Source of the DNA: Hymenobacter cavernae
GTDB taxonomy: Bacteria > Bacteroidota > Bacteroidia > Cytophagales > Hymenobacteraceae
Direction of reading: 5' to 3'
DNA: 64,000 nt
NCBI RefSeq assembly: GCF_014641455.1
Contig: NZ_BMHT01000004.1
Coordinates: 366,223 to 430,222 of the forward strand
The notes beneath the pieces are model-generated. The model was not told the DNA's origin. It ran no database searches and saw nothing but the letters and a program-made list of their open reading frames with translations. A program made the position numbers and the translations under genes. Shown piece after piece: positions 34,338 to 42,258 of the stretch (positions are counted from its first letter, which is position 1; each line of letters starts with the position of its first letter).

Positions 34338-34497
34338 CAGCTAAATACCGCAAACGATTCCGGAATAAGATAAAAAGTTGAAAAAAGTGTGCTGCTACGG
34401 TAAAATTTCTAGTTGTTCTCTAGCCGTAATCGTTGTGGTGGATGTGGGCGCAGAATGAGGGGTTTAAACATGAATAGCGCCTTCTTTACGTGTGCGG

Positions 34498-34599
34498 TAA
34501 GTGCATAAGCAGATTGTGAATAATCCAGAAAACACTGTTTAGAGCCTATTGAGGCTGGTTTTGATGCTTGCATTTGCCAAACAAGTACCAATATATTTG
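34498..34599 (+). promoter_or_regulatory. Promoter module of the SusC-SusD-GH operon (TTG - 21 - TATATTTG)
   Basis: TTG at 34568-34570 and TATATTTG at 34592-34599. The whole 102-base module aligns without gaps to 29899-30000, with identical blocks TAAGTG, GGTTTTG, GCTTGC and ACCAATATATTTG and about 60 percent identity overall. Confidence 0.75.
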
Positions 34600-34750
34600 A
34601 CCCGTTCTGCTCGGCAATCCACCCCGGCTTTCTCCTTGCAGATTCTTCAATGCCCGCTGAAGATATTGTACATCTCAAAGTTGTACTTGTAGCCTAAGTT
34701 CTGGTCAGTCCTATCACGGCACTCAAGCCAGGCACGCGTGCTAATTACTT

Positions 34751-34769
34751 CGAAAACGTTACCGCAAAC
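34751..34769. promoter_or_regulatory. Operator-like site in the SusC leader
   Basis: CGAAAACGTTACCGCAAAC combines the 6-bp palindrome AACGTT with the 9-mer ACCGCAAAC that also marks the GH5 leader. A LacI-type or other regulator site is possible. Confidence 0.35.
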
Positions 34770-34877
34770 CATTGCTGCATTCGCTTTTGCTATAAAGTGT
34801 CGGCTCGTAATCAGCCGCTTCTACAGTTCTTCTATAGTTCCTCACCACCCTTTTCAACCTTCCCACATCTTCTTTCT

Positions 34878-37800
34878 ATGAACCCAAAAAATTATACACA
34901 TTCGCTCTGGCGACGAGTGGTATTGCTGGCCGCCCTGGGAGGGCCAGCAGTAGCCTGGCCGGCCAGCGCAGCACCCTTTATTCCCAATGGCCCCTTCACA
35001 CTGCTCGCCGGCACCGGAGTAGCTGATGTGCCAGTGTCAGGTCGGGTAGTGCAGGCCAACGGCACTGGGCTTCCAGGGGTGACGGTGGTTGTGAAAGGCA
35101 CCACCCTAGGCACTTCTACCAGCGGCGACGGTTCGTTCTCTTTGAATGTGCCGGAAGGCAGCACGTTGGTAATCAGCTCGGTAGGGTTTATTAAAAAAGA
35201 AGTGCCCGTGACAGGTGCCACTTCTAACCTAACCATCAACCTGGTAGAAGACCGCCAGGCGCTGAATGAAGTAGTCGTAGTCGGCTACGGCACGCAGGAG
35301 CGCGGCAGCGTAACGGGCGCCATAGCGTCGGTTAATGGCGCGGAGCTGGTGCGTCAGCCGGTTGCGGATGCCACGCAGGCTATTCAGGGCAAAGTTTCGG
35401 GCGTGACGATTACCTCTAATGGGGGGGCGCCGGGTGGGGCCGCTGGTACGTCGGTGCGTATCCGCGGGATAACCTCGGCCGGCAACAATAACCCGCTATA
35501 CGTTATCGACGGCTTTCCGCTGCCCGATGGTGGTGATAATCAGCTTAATGCCATCAGCCCGAATGACATTGAGACGATTGACGTGCTAAAGGACGCCTCC
35601 GCCACGGCAATTTACGGGGTGCGCGCCGCCAATGGCGTTGTGATTATCACTACGAAGCGGGGCAAAGCGGGCCGTACTACCTTCAACCTGGATGCGTATC
35701 GCGGGGTGCAGGTCGTTGCACGCAAGCTAGATCTGCTTAATGCACAGGAGTATGCGACCATCAACAACGAGTCGCTGCTGGCGGCCGGCAAGCCGATTGC
35801 GCTGGATAAGCTGCGCGACCCGGCGGCGCTGGGCGAAGGCACCGACTGGCAGGATCTGCTGTTTCGCCGGGCCAAGATTCAGAACTATTCACTTTCGACT
35901 ACCGGCGGCAGCGAAAAAGCGCGCTACGCCTTGTCGGGCACGTACTTCCAGCAGGATGGCATTATCCTAGGGACCAACTTCGAGCGCTTTACATTGCGTG
36001 CCAATGGTGATGTGCAGGTTGGTAAAATTCTAAAGCTAGGTAACAGCATATCCCTGACGCACCTACGCGACCGGCAGGTGACGAGCAACGGCGGCACAAA
36101 CGCCGACGGCTCACGGGGCAACACCGAGTACGGCGCGGTACAGCAGCTGCTTCGGATGCCGCCCACGGTGCAGCCCTACCGCCCCGATGGCTACTGGTAC
36201 CAGCCAAACAGCGCCAACGACAACTTCACGGAGGAAAACCCGCTGGCCACTTCGCAGCGCACCAACCAAAAATTCACCCGCAACCGCGCTATTACGACGT
36301 TCTTTGCCGAGCTGGAGCCCCTGAAAGGCTTGCGTTTCCGGACGAACGTGGGCGCTGACCTCATCTTCGACAACTTCAACAGCTTCGCGCCCAAAGGTCC
36401 GGAACTGGCCGGCTATACCCAGCGCTACATCACGGCGGGAGCCACGGCAACTTCCAGCTACGCGCCCAGCTACTTGATTGAGAACACGATAACCTACGAC
36501 AAGCTTTTCGCCGATAAGCACCAGGTAACGCTGCTGGTGGGGCAGTCGGCGCAGGAGTTCAACTTTAGCAACGTGGAGGCCTTCCGCTCGCAGTACCTGC
36601 GTAACGACTTGCAGGTAATCAATGCGGGCCCGATTAACTCGCTGTTGAACAACGCGGGCCGCATCGACCCGCCCCGACGCCTGGCCAGCTACTTCAGCCG
36701 TCTCAACTACGAGTTTGCGGGCAAGTACATCTTCCAGGCTACCGCCCGCTACGACGGATCTTCGCGGTTTCAAAAGGGTGAGAAGTTCGGCTTCTTCCCC
36801 GGCGCCTCCGCTGGCTGGCGCATTTCGGAAGAGGATTTCCTGAAAGGCAACAGCAAGATCAGCAACCTCAAGCTGCGCGTTGGCTACGGCCGCGTGGGTA
36901 ATGAGCTGAACGCTGGCCGTTTCGCTTACCTGAACTCGATCAACTTTGGCATTACGTACCCATTCGGGCCGGATGGCACCATCAATACGGGTGGCGCGCC
37001 AACCCGTTTGCGCAACACCGACCTGCGCTGGGAATACAACGACCAGGCAAACATTGGCTTGGACCTAGGTCTGCTGGACAACCGCTTCGAAGCGAGCATT
37101 GACCTTTACAGCCGCAACTCGCCGAACCTGATTGCGCCGGTGCCGCCGTCGCTCGTATCGGGGACTTACGAAGCGGTGAACCGCAACGAGCCTTCGGCTT
37201 ATAATAAAGGTATCGACGTGGGCCTGACGTCGCACAACTTCATTGGGGGCGATCAGGAACTGACGTGGACAACGACGCTGAACGTATCGGCTTACAAAAC
37301 GCGTCTGGAAAAGCTAGGTATGGGCGTGCCTTATAACGGTCTGTCGTCCTTGAGCGGCACTATCGTGCGCTACGACGTGAACCAGGCGTTCGGCTCATTC
37401 TACGGCTATGTGGCTGATGGTCTGATTCAAACGCAGGAAGAGCTGAATACGCTGAATGCCGGCGCGAACGTGAATAATCCTAAAAACGACAAGTTCTACC
37501 AGACCAATGGCACGGGCCCCGGCGACATCAAGTTCCGCGACCTGAACGGCGACGGCCTCATCACCGATGCCGACCGGAAGTTTATCGGCAATCCGAACCC
37601 GAACTTCACGTTTGGTCTCACCAACAACCTGAACTACAAGGGATTTGACCTAAGCTTCTTCATTCAGGGCGTGCAGGGCAACGACGTGTACAACCTGAAC
37701 CGCTACATCACGGAAAGCGCGCTGTTCAGCACCACCAACGGCACCACGCGCATCCTGAACCGCTGGACTGGCCCCGGCACCAGCAACGACATACCGCGCG

Positions 37801-38081
37801 CCATCAACGGCGACCCCAACAACAACCTGCGGGTGTCGACCCACTTCATCGAGGATGGCTCCTACGTGCGCCTCAAAAACCTGACGCTCGGCTACACGCT
37901 GCCCAAGAGCCTGATGAGCCGGATTTCGGCCTCGCAACTGCGCGTGTACTTCACCGCTCAAAACCTGGTGACGCTGACCAAATACACGGGCTACGACCCG
38001 GAGGTGAGCGCCAGCGGCGTCGACCTAGGTATTTACCCGCAAGCGCGCGTGTTCATCGGCGGCCTGAACATTGGGTTCTAA
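34878..38081 (+). CDS. SusC/RagA family TonB-linked outer membrane protein
   Basis: A 1067-residue TonB-dependent transporter that imports oligosaccharides across the outer membrane. A signal region (1-33) precedes a carboxypeptidase-regulatory-like domain (about 47-125: VSGRVVQANGTGLPGVTVVVKG), a TonB-box region (ALNEVVVVGYGTQ), the plug with the SusC signature VRIRGITSAGNNNPLYVIDGFPLP and the beta-barrel to the C-terminal Phe (VFIGGLNIGF). The ATG at 34878 gives the proper signal peptide. SusD follows 22 bases after the stop. The neighbouring GH5, GH16 and GH3 genes point to a beta-1,3-glucan (laminarin-like) substrate. Confidence 0.97.
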   Translation: MNPKNYTHSLWRRVVLLAALGGPAVAWPASAAPFIPNGPFTLLAGTGVADVPVSGRVVQANGTGLPGVTVVVKGTTLGTSTSGDGSFSLNVPEGSTLVISSVGFIKKEVPVTGATSNLTINLVEDRQALNEVVVVGYGTQERGSVTGAIASVNGAELVRQPVADATQAIQGKVSGVTITSNGGAPGGAAGTSVRIRGITSAGNNNPLYVIDGFPLPDGGDNQLNAISPNDIETIDVLKDASATAIYGVRAANGVVIITTKRGKAGRTTFNLDAYRGVQVVARKLDLLNAQEYATINNESLLAAGKPIALDKLRDPAALGEGTDWQDLLFRRAKIQNYSLSTTGGSEKARYALSGTYFQQDGIILGTNFERFTLRANGDVQVGKILKLGNSISLTHLRDRQVTSNGGTNADGSRGNTEYGAVQQLLRMPPTVQPYRPDGYWYQPNSANDNFTEENPLATSQRTNQKFTRNRAITTFFAELEPLKGLRFRTNVGADLIFDNFNSFAPKGPELAGYTQRYITAGATATSSYAPSYLIENTITYDKLFADKHQVTLLVGQSAQEFNFSNVEAFRSQYLRNDLQVINAGPINSLLNNAGRIDPPRRLASYFSRLNYEFAGKYIFQATARYDGSSRFQKGEKFGFFPGASAGWRISEEDFLKGNSKISNLKLRVGYGRVGNELNAGRFAYLNSINFGITYPFGPDGTINTGGAPTRLRNTDLRWEYNDQANIGLDLGLLDNRFEASIDLYSRNSPNLIAPVPPSLVSGTYEAVNRNEPSAYNKGIDVGLTSHNFIGGDQELTWTTTLNVSAYKTRLEKLGMGVPYNGLSSLSGTIVRYDVNQAFGSFYGYVADGLIQTQEELNTLNAGANVNNPKNDKFYQTNGTGPGDIKFRDLNGDGLITDADRKFIGNPNPNFTFGLTNNLNYKGFDLSFFIQGVQGNDVYNLNRYITESALFSTTNGTTRILNRWTGPGTSNDIPRAINGDPNNNLRVSTHFIEDGSYVRLKNLTLGYTLPKSLMSRISASQLRVYFTAQNLVTLTKYTGYDPEVSASGVDLGIYPQARVFIGGLNIGF

Positions 38082-38103
38082 TCCTTATTCCCACCCTTTC
38101 ATC

Positions 38104-39630
38104 ATGACTATCTCAAAATTTACGTGCGGCGCTTTTTTGTTGTCGCTGGGGCTGCTGACCGGCTGCGGGGAGAAGTTTCTGGAGGAAGCTCCCTCAGACC
38201 AGGTAACGGACGCCAACTTTTACCAGAGCCAACAGGATGCCATTCAGGCTACTAACGCAGCCTATAGCGAGTTAACCAAGGAAGGCCAGTACAACCTAGC
38301 TATGTGGGCCTTCGACATCATGGCCGACAATTCGGTGTCGGGCGGCGACGATGGCAACGACGCCATCGAGTACAAGCAGCTCGAAGCCTTCAGCATTCCC
38401 ACCACGAACATTGTGGCCACTCGCCTCTGGGGCGGCTGTTTCATCGGCATTCAGCGGGCCAATATTGTGTTGCAGAAAGTGCCGGGCATTGCCAACATGG
38501 ATCCTGCCATTCAGAAGCGCTGCCTGGGCGAGGCGCAGTTCCTGAGGGCCAAGTTCTACTTCGATTTGGTGCGGGTATACGGCGACGTGCCGCTGTTTAC
38601 GGCTCCGCCCACTACCCCGGCAGAAGTGAACATTCCGCGCACACCGGTCGCCGACGTGTACAAGCAAATCGAGCAAGACCTGATCGATGCTATCGGCAAC
38701 CTGCCGGCTTCCTACAGCGGCGCCGACCTAGGTCGGGCGACTAAATGGGCGGCGACGGGCTTGCTGGCCAAGGTTTACATCACCGAAGGCAAGAAAACCG
38801 AAGCCGCCCAGCGCGCCCGTGAGGTAATCAATGGCTCGGGCAAGAGCTTGTGGGCCAACTACGCCGACAACTTTAAAGTAGCCAACGAGAACGGGAAAGA
38901 GTCGCTGTTTGAGGTTCAGTACGTGAACGGGCGTAATGAATACGAGCGCAACAACGTCGGCTCAGCGATGAACGAGTTCTTCGGTCCGCGTGGCGCCAAC
39001 CAAACACCCGGCAGCGGCTACGGCTTCAACGTGCCCGAGCCCGACTTCGTGAACGGCTATGAGGCCGGCGATACGCGCAAAGCCGCTACCGTCTGGGTGC
39101 CCGGCGACGTGTATCCGGACGGCGGCAAGCAGTCGGCGCGGGCTACCGGCTCCCCGTTTGGCTACAACGTCAAGAAGTGGTTTGTGGGCAAGGTGAATAC
39201 CAACATCTGGGATTCGCCGCTCAACGTGCCGGTGCTCCGGCTTGCCGAGATGTACCTGATTCTGGCCGAAGCCGTCGGCCCAACGACGGAAGGCTTGGAA
39301 GCCATCAACAAAGTGCGCCGCCGGGCGTTCGGCCTCGACATCAACACGCCCTCGGCGGCCCACGACCTAACGGCCGGCACCTCCGACTTCACAGCGGCCG
39401 TGCTGCGGGAGCGCAAATACGAGCTGGCATTTGAGTTTGATCGGTGGTTTGACTTAAAGCGCTATAATGGAACGCCTTACGGCCTGATACCCGTGCTGAC
39501 GGCGCAATCCAACTACCTGGCCGGCCTGGGTATTCAGCGGGGCAAACCCACCGAAACCAACCTTGTGCTGCCCATTCCGCAGTCTGAGATTGATGCCAAC
39601 CCCGGCCTGAAGCAAAACCCTGGCTACTAA
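38104..39630 (+). CDS. SusD/RagB family nutrient-binding outer membrane lipoprotein
   Basis: A 508-residue surface lipoprotein that caps the SusC transporter and binds the glycan. The signal peptide ends in the lipobox LLTGCGEKFLEE. Tetratricopeptide-like helices follow (SQQDAIQATNAAYSEL, RCLGEAQFLRAKFYFDLVRVYGDVPLF), and the C-terminal RERKYELAFEFDRWFDLKRYN is the family hallmark, ending IPQSEIDANPGLKQNPGY. The ATG at 38104 is chosen over the earlier in-frame start at 38071, which overlaps the SusC end. It is cotranscribed with SusC. Confidence 0.97.
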   Translation: MTISKFTCGAFLLSLGLLTGCGEKFLEEAPSDQVTDANFYQSQQDAIQATNAAYSELTKEGQYNLAMWAFDIMADNSVSGGDDGNDAIEYKQLEAFSIPTTNIVATRLWGGCFIGIQRANIVLQKVPGIANMDPAIQKRCLGEAQFLRAKFYFDLVRVYGDVPLFTAPPTTPAEVNIPRTPVADVYKQIEQDLIDAIGNLPASYSGADLGRATKWAATGLLAKVYITEGKKTEAAQRAREVINGSGKSLWANYADNFKVANENGKESLFEVQYVNGRNEYERNNVGSAMNEFFGPRGANQTPGSGYGFNVPEPDFVNGYEAGDTRKAATVWVPGDVYPDGGKQSARATGSPFGYNVKKWFVGKVNTNIWDSPLNVPVLRLAEMYLILAEAVGPTTEGLEAINKVRRRAFGLDINTPSAAHDLTAGTSDFTAAVLRERKYELAFEFDRWFDLKRYNGTPYGLIPVLTAQSNYLAGLGIQRGKPTETNLVLPIPQSEIDANPGLKQNPGY

Positions 39631-39655
39631 GCCGCTTTTCCAAAAGAGCCGCCTT

Positions 39656-39733
39656 GTCATTCCGAGAGAAGCAAGGAATCTGAGCAACGAACCTAGGTTT
39701 TAACCTGGATTCCTCGCGCAGCTCGGAATGACA
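39656..39733. repeat. Intergenic hairpin of the CATTCCGAG family
   Basis: Imperfect arms (39656-39680 and 39708-39733) around a loop with ACCTAGGT, inside the SusCD operon. Confidence 0.85.
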
Positions 39734-39762
39734 GACGCGCTATTCAGCTGACAATCATTTAT

Positions 39763-41010
39763 ATGAGACATACATGGACGAAAGCGGCCTGGGTTGTACT
39801 TGCCAGTCCGCTGCTTTTTACCGCCTGCGAGAAGGACGACCACGGCAAGCTGGAAGGCGCGCTACCGGCACCTAGCTTCAGCAGCGCCGTTAATGCCACC
39901 CAATTTCCCGTAACGGTCACCTTCACCGATAACACCCAGAACGCGTTTGTGACGCAGTGGGAATTCGGCGACGGCACCATTGGCAAAGGGTCGCCCGCTA
40001 CCCACACCTACAACACGCCCGGCACCTACAAAGTCCGCCTGAACGCCTCGGGAAAGGGCGGCTACAATGCCACGCCGCTGGCCGATGTGATAGTGCCCAC
40101 GGCTTGCGGCAACACGGGCTTTGCGGCGCTGGTTGGCTGCAACGGTACTGCTCCGTCGGCGCGGGTCTGGACGTTCTCGGCCGCTGCTGGCGCCATTAAG
40201 CGCCTCGATGCCAACAATAACGTCATCTCCTCATCGGCGGCTAACTCGCTGGCTTCCTGCCAGGCCGATGACCAGTTCACGTTCAGTGGCAGCTCCTTCA
40301 CGATGACTTACACGGCCAACAACGCCTGCGGCTCGGAAGTGGCGGGCTCTTCGGGGTTCGTCTACAAGCCGGGCAGCAACGGCAGCCTAGGTCAGATTGT
40401 GCTGGGCACCGCCGGCGCCTTCGTCGGCGAAAATGTGGCTGTGCCGAACCAAACCTACGACATCATGGAGGCGAGCAGCACGCTGTTGCGCCTGCGTGGC
40501 ACGTTGGCTAATGGTACCAAAACCGAAGTAACGCTGGTGCCCTTCGATGCCGTGACCCGCGTGAAGCAGCTGCTCACGGCTGGCACCCAGAAAACGTGGA
40601 TGCTGGATAACTCGCAGTCGGCCGCTATTACCGTGGGCACGGAAGCGCTGCCAACCGACTACTACCCAGGTGGTGCCGCTGGCAGTCTGCCGCCTTGCCA
40701 GGCCGACGACGAGTTCACCTTCTCCGCCAGCGACGTGTACACCTACGATGCCAAGGCTGAAACGCTGGTTGCGGGTGGTGTTGGCTGCTCGGCCCCGCGC
40801 TCTACTACTTCCCCCATGACCTTCGGCCCGGCCGATGGCACCGGGCTGGCCCAGTTCGTATTCAGCAAAGCCGGCACGTTCATCGGCATCACCGACGCGC
40901 CGGACCTGACGTACCGCATCCTGTCCATCACGGATAAGAATATGGTGCTGCGGGCAGGAGCTGGTAAAAGTGGAGCTACTGTCTTTACCATGAAGCTAGT
41001 AGCCAAATAG
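39763..41010 (+). CDS. PKD-domain surface lipoprotein (putative glycan-binding protein)
   Basis: A 415-residue lipoprotein (lipobox LLFTACEKDD). A PKD domain (about 45-110) has WEFGDGTIGKGSPATHTYNTPGTYKVRL. Two related beta-rich repeats follow (about 125-265 and 268-415), each with a W-x-x-(D/S) start (ARVWTF, KTWMLD), a CQADDxFTFS motif and a GxFxG strand. The position after SusCD and before GH16 is that of SusE/SusF-like or SGBP lipoproteins, which hold glycan at the cell surface. Cysteines in the repeats (SCQADD, ACG, PCQADD, GCS) may form disulfides. Confidence 0.82.
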   Translation: MRHTWTKAAWVVLASPLLFTACEKDDHGKLEGALPAPSFSSAVNATQFPVTVTFTDNTQNAFVTQWEFGDGTIGKGSPATHTYNTPGTYKVRLNASGKGGYNATPLADVIVPTACGNTGFAALVGCNGTAPSARVWTFSAAAGAIKRLDANNNVISSSAANSLASCQADDQFTFSGSSFTMTYTANNACGSEVAGSSGFVYKPGSNGSLGQIVLGTAGAFVGENVAVPNQTYDIMEASSTLLRLRGTLANGTKTEVTLVPFDAVTRVKQLLTAGTQKTWMLDNSQSAAITVGTEALPTDYYPGGAAGSLPPCQADDEFTFSASDVYTYDAKAETLVAGGVGCSAPRSTTSPMTFGPADGTGLAQFVFSKAGTFIGITDAPDLTYRILSITDKNMVLRAGAGKSGATVFTMKLVAK

Positions 41011-41031
41011 TTATTGCGGAGCCGGCCGAGC

Positions 41032-41111
41032 TGTCATTGCGAGCTGAGCGAAGAATCTGAGTAATGAACCTAGGTTTCTAACCCAGATTCCTCGCTCAGC
41101 TCGCAATGACA
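41032..41111. repeat. Intergenic hairpin of the CATTCCGAG family (CATTGCGAG variant)
   Basis: Arms 41032-41059 and 41084-41111 differ at one or two pairs; ACCTAGGT sits in the loop. The base changes on both arms (TTGCGAG/CTCGCAA) keep the pairing. Confidence 0.9.
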
Positions 41112-41139
41112 AATCTGCCGGCTTTGCTTTTTCCATAGC

Positions 41140-42024
41140 ATGAAAAATCTACTCGCCTCTTTCTCATTTCAACCTCGTATGACGGCAACCAGTCTGCTGC
41201 TGGCCCTGAGTCTGCTGGCTTGCACCGAATCCAAAAAGCCCGACATCCCGGCGCCAACGCCTGCGCCCGGCGCCACTGAAGCCAATGCCCAGGCCAAAGA
41301 CTACGATCAGTACACCGAACTGAAGTGGAGTGATGAGTTCGACGGTGGCGGTGCCGTAGATCCTACGAAGTGGACTGCCGAAATCGGGGGCAGCGGCTGG
41401 GGCAACAACGAGCTGGAATACTACACCAACTCAACGGAAAATGCCTACGTGAGCGGCGGCAGCCTGATTATTCAGGCGCAAAAGCAAAGCCAGGGCGGCC
41501 GCGACTACACCTCGGCCCGCCTCATCACGAAGGGCAAGCAAAGCTTCACGTTTGGGCGCATCGATGTGCGGGCCAGGTTGCCGAAGGGCAAAGGCGTTTG
41601 GCCGGCCATCTGGATGCTAGGTAGCAACATCGACCAGAACAGCTGGCCCGCGTGCGGCGAAATCGACATTATGGAGTTGCGCGGCCAGGAGCCGAATAAG
41701 ATCCTCTCAACCATGCACTTCGGCAATAGCGCGGCCGACCACCGCTACAAGGGGACCGACATCACGCTGCCCAGCGGCAACTTCTCCGACGATTACCACC
41801 TGTTCTCCATGATCCGCAGCCAGGATCAGATGCGCTTCTTCCTCGACGGCAAGCTGTACTACACCTTCACCAGCGGCGACGCCTCGCCGTACCCGTTCAA
41901 CAATCCGTTCTTCGTCATTCTGAACGTGGCCGTGGGCGGCGACTTCCTAGGCAACCCGGATGCTACCACGGTATTCCCGCAGCAGATGGCCGTGGACTAC
42001 GTGCGCTTCTACCAGTATAAATAA
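41140..42024 (+). CDS. GH16 family glucanase (laminarinase-like lipoprotein)
   Basis: A 294-residue lipoprotein (lipobox LSLLACTES) with one GH16 jelly-roll domain (about 58-294). It begins LKWSDEFDGGGAVDPTKW and has the catalytic GEIDIMEL (ExDxxE; nucleophile and acid/base Glu) preceded by WPAIWMLG. GNNELEYYT is typical of beta-1,3-glucanases. It would cut laminarin-like glucan at the surface and feed the SusCD pair encoded upstream. The GH3 gene downstream would finish digestion. Confidence 0.95.
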   Translation: MKNLLASFSFQPRMTATSLLLALSLLACTESKKPDIPAPTPAPGATEANAQAKDYDQYTELKWSDEFDGGGAVDPTKWTAEIGGSGWGNNELEYYTNSTENAYVSGGSLIIQAQKQSQGGRDYTSARLITKGKQSFTFGRIDVRARLPKGKGVWPAIWMLGSNIDQNSWPACGEIDIMELRGQEPNKILSTMHFGNSAADHRYKGTDITLPSGNFSDDYHLFSMIRSQDQMRFFLDGKLYYTFTSGDASPYPFNNPFFVILNVAVGGDFLGNPDATTVFPQQMAVDYVRFYQYK

Positions 42025-42040
42025 AGTTGTCGTTCTGGCG

Positions 42041-42115
42041 TCCCAAGGTTGAAACCCTGGGCTACGGAGGGGGTTCTGCATCCTCGCTGAATAGCCCAGG
42101 GTTTCAACCTTGGGA
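42041..42115. repeat. Perfect 24-bp-arm intergenic hairpin
   Basis: Arms 42041-42064 and 42092-42115 are perfect inverted copies carrying TCCCAAGGTTGAAACCC; a different sequence family from the CATTCCGAG type. Confidence 0.93.
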
Positions 42116-42186
42116 TGATAGAATGGCGATGCCTAGAGCGTCTGACCGGCCTAACGCCGCAGATCATTAAAAACCATCACCAGACT

Positions 42187-42238
42187 AAGACCTAGGTTTG
42201 GCGGCGCCTACTGCGGTGTGCTGCTAAACCTAGGTCTT
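42187..42238. repeat. Inverted pair of ACCTAGGT-centred 13-mers
   Basis: AAGACCTAGGTTT (42187-42199) and AAACCTAGGTCTT (42226-42238) pair perfectly, just ahead of the GH3 gene. Because each core is itself a palindrome, alternative small hairpins are possible. Confidence 0.85.
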
Positions 42239-42258
42239 GGCCTATCCAATTATTTCGT

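Larger units (their letters stand above)
34338..34877. other. Gene-free stretch (540 bp): promoter and leader of the SusC gene
   Basis: Contains ACCGCAAAC (34347-34355), the conserved promoter module (34498-34599) and an operator-like site (34751-34769). The leader of the SusC transcript would be about 270 bases. No terminator-like hairpin was found in it, unlike the GH5 leader. Confidence 0.65.

Noticed and set aside
36111..36773. 220-residue minus-strand frame inside the first SusC gene
   Set aside because: Antisense to a clear TonB-dependent transporter; no start context or motif.
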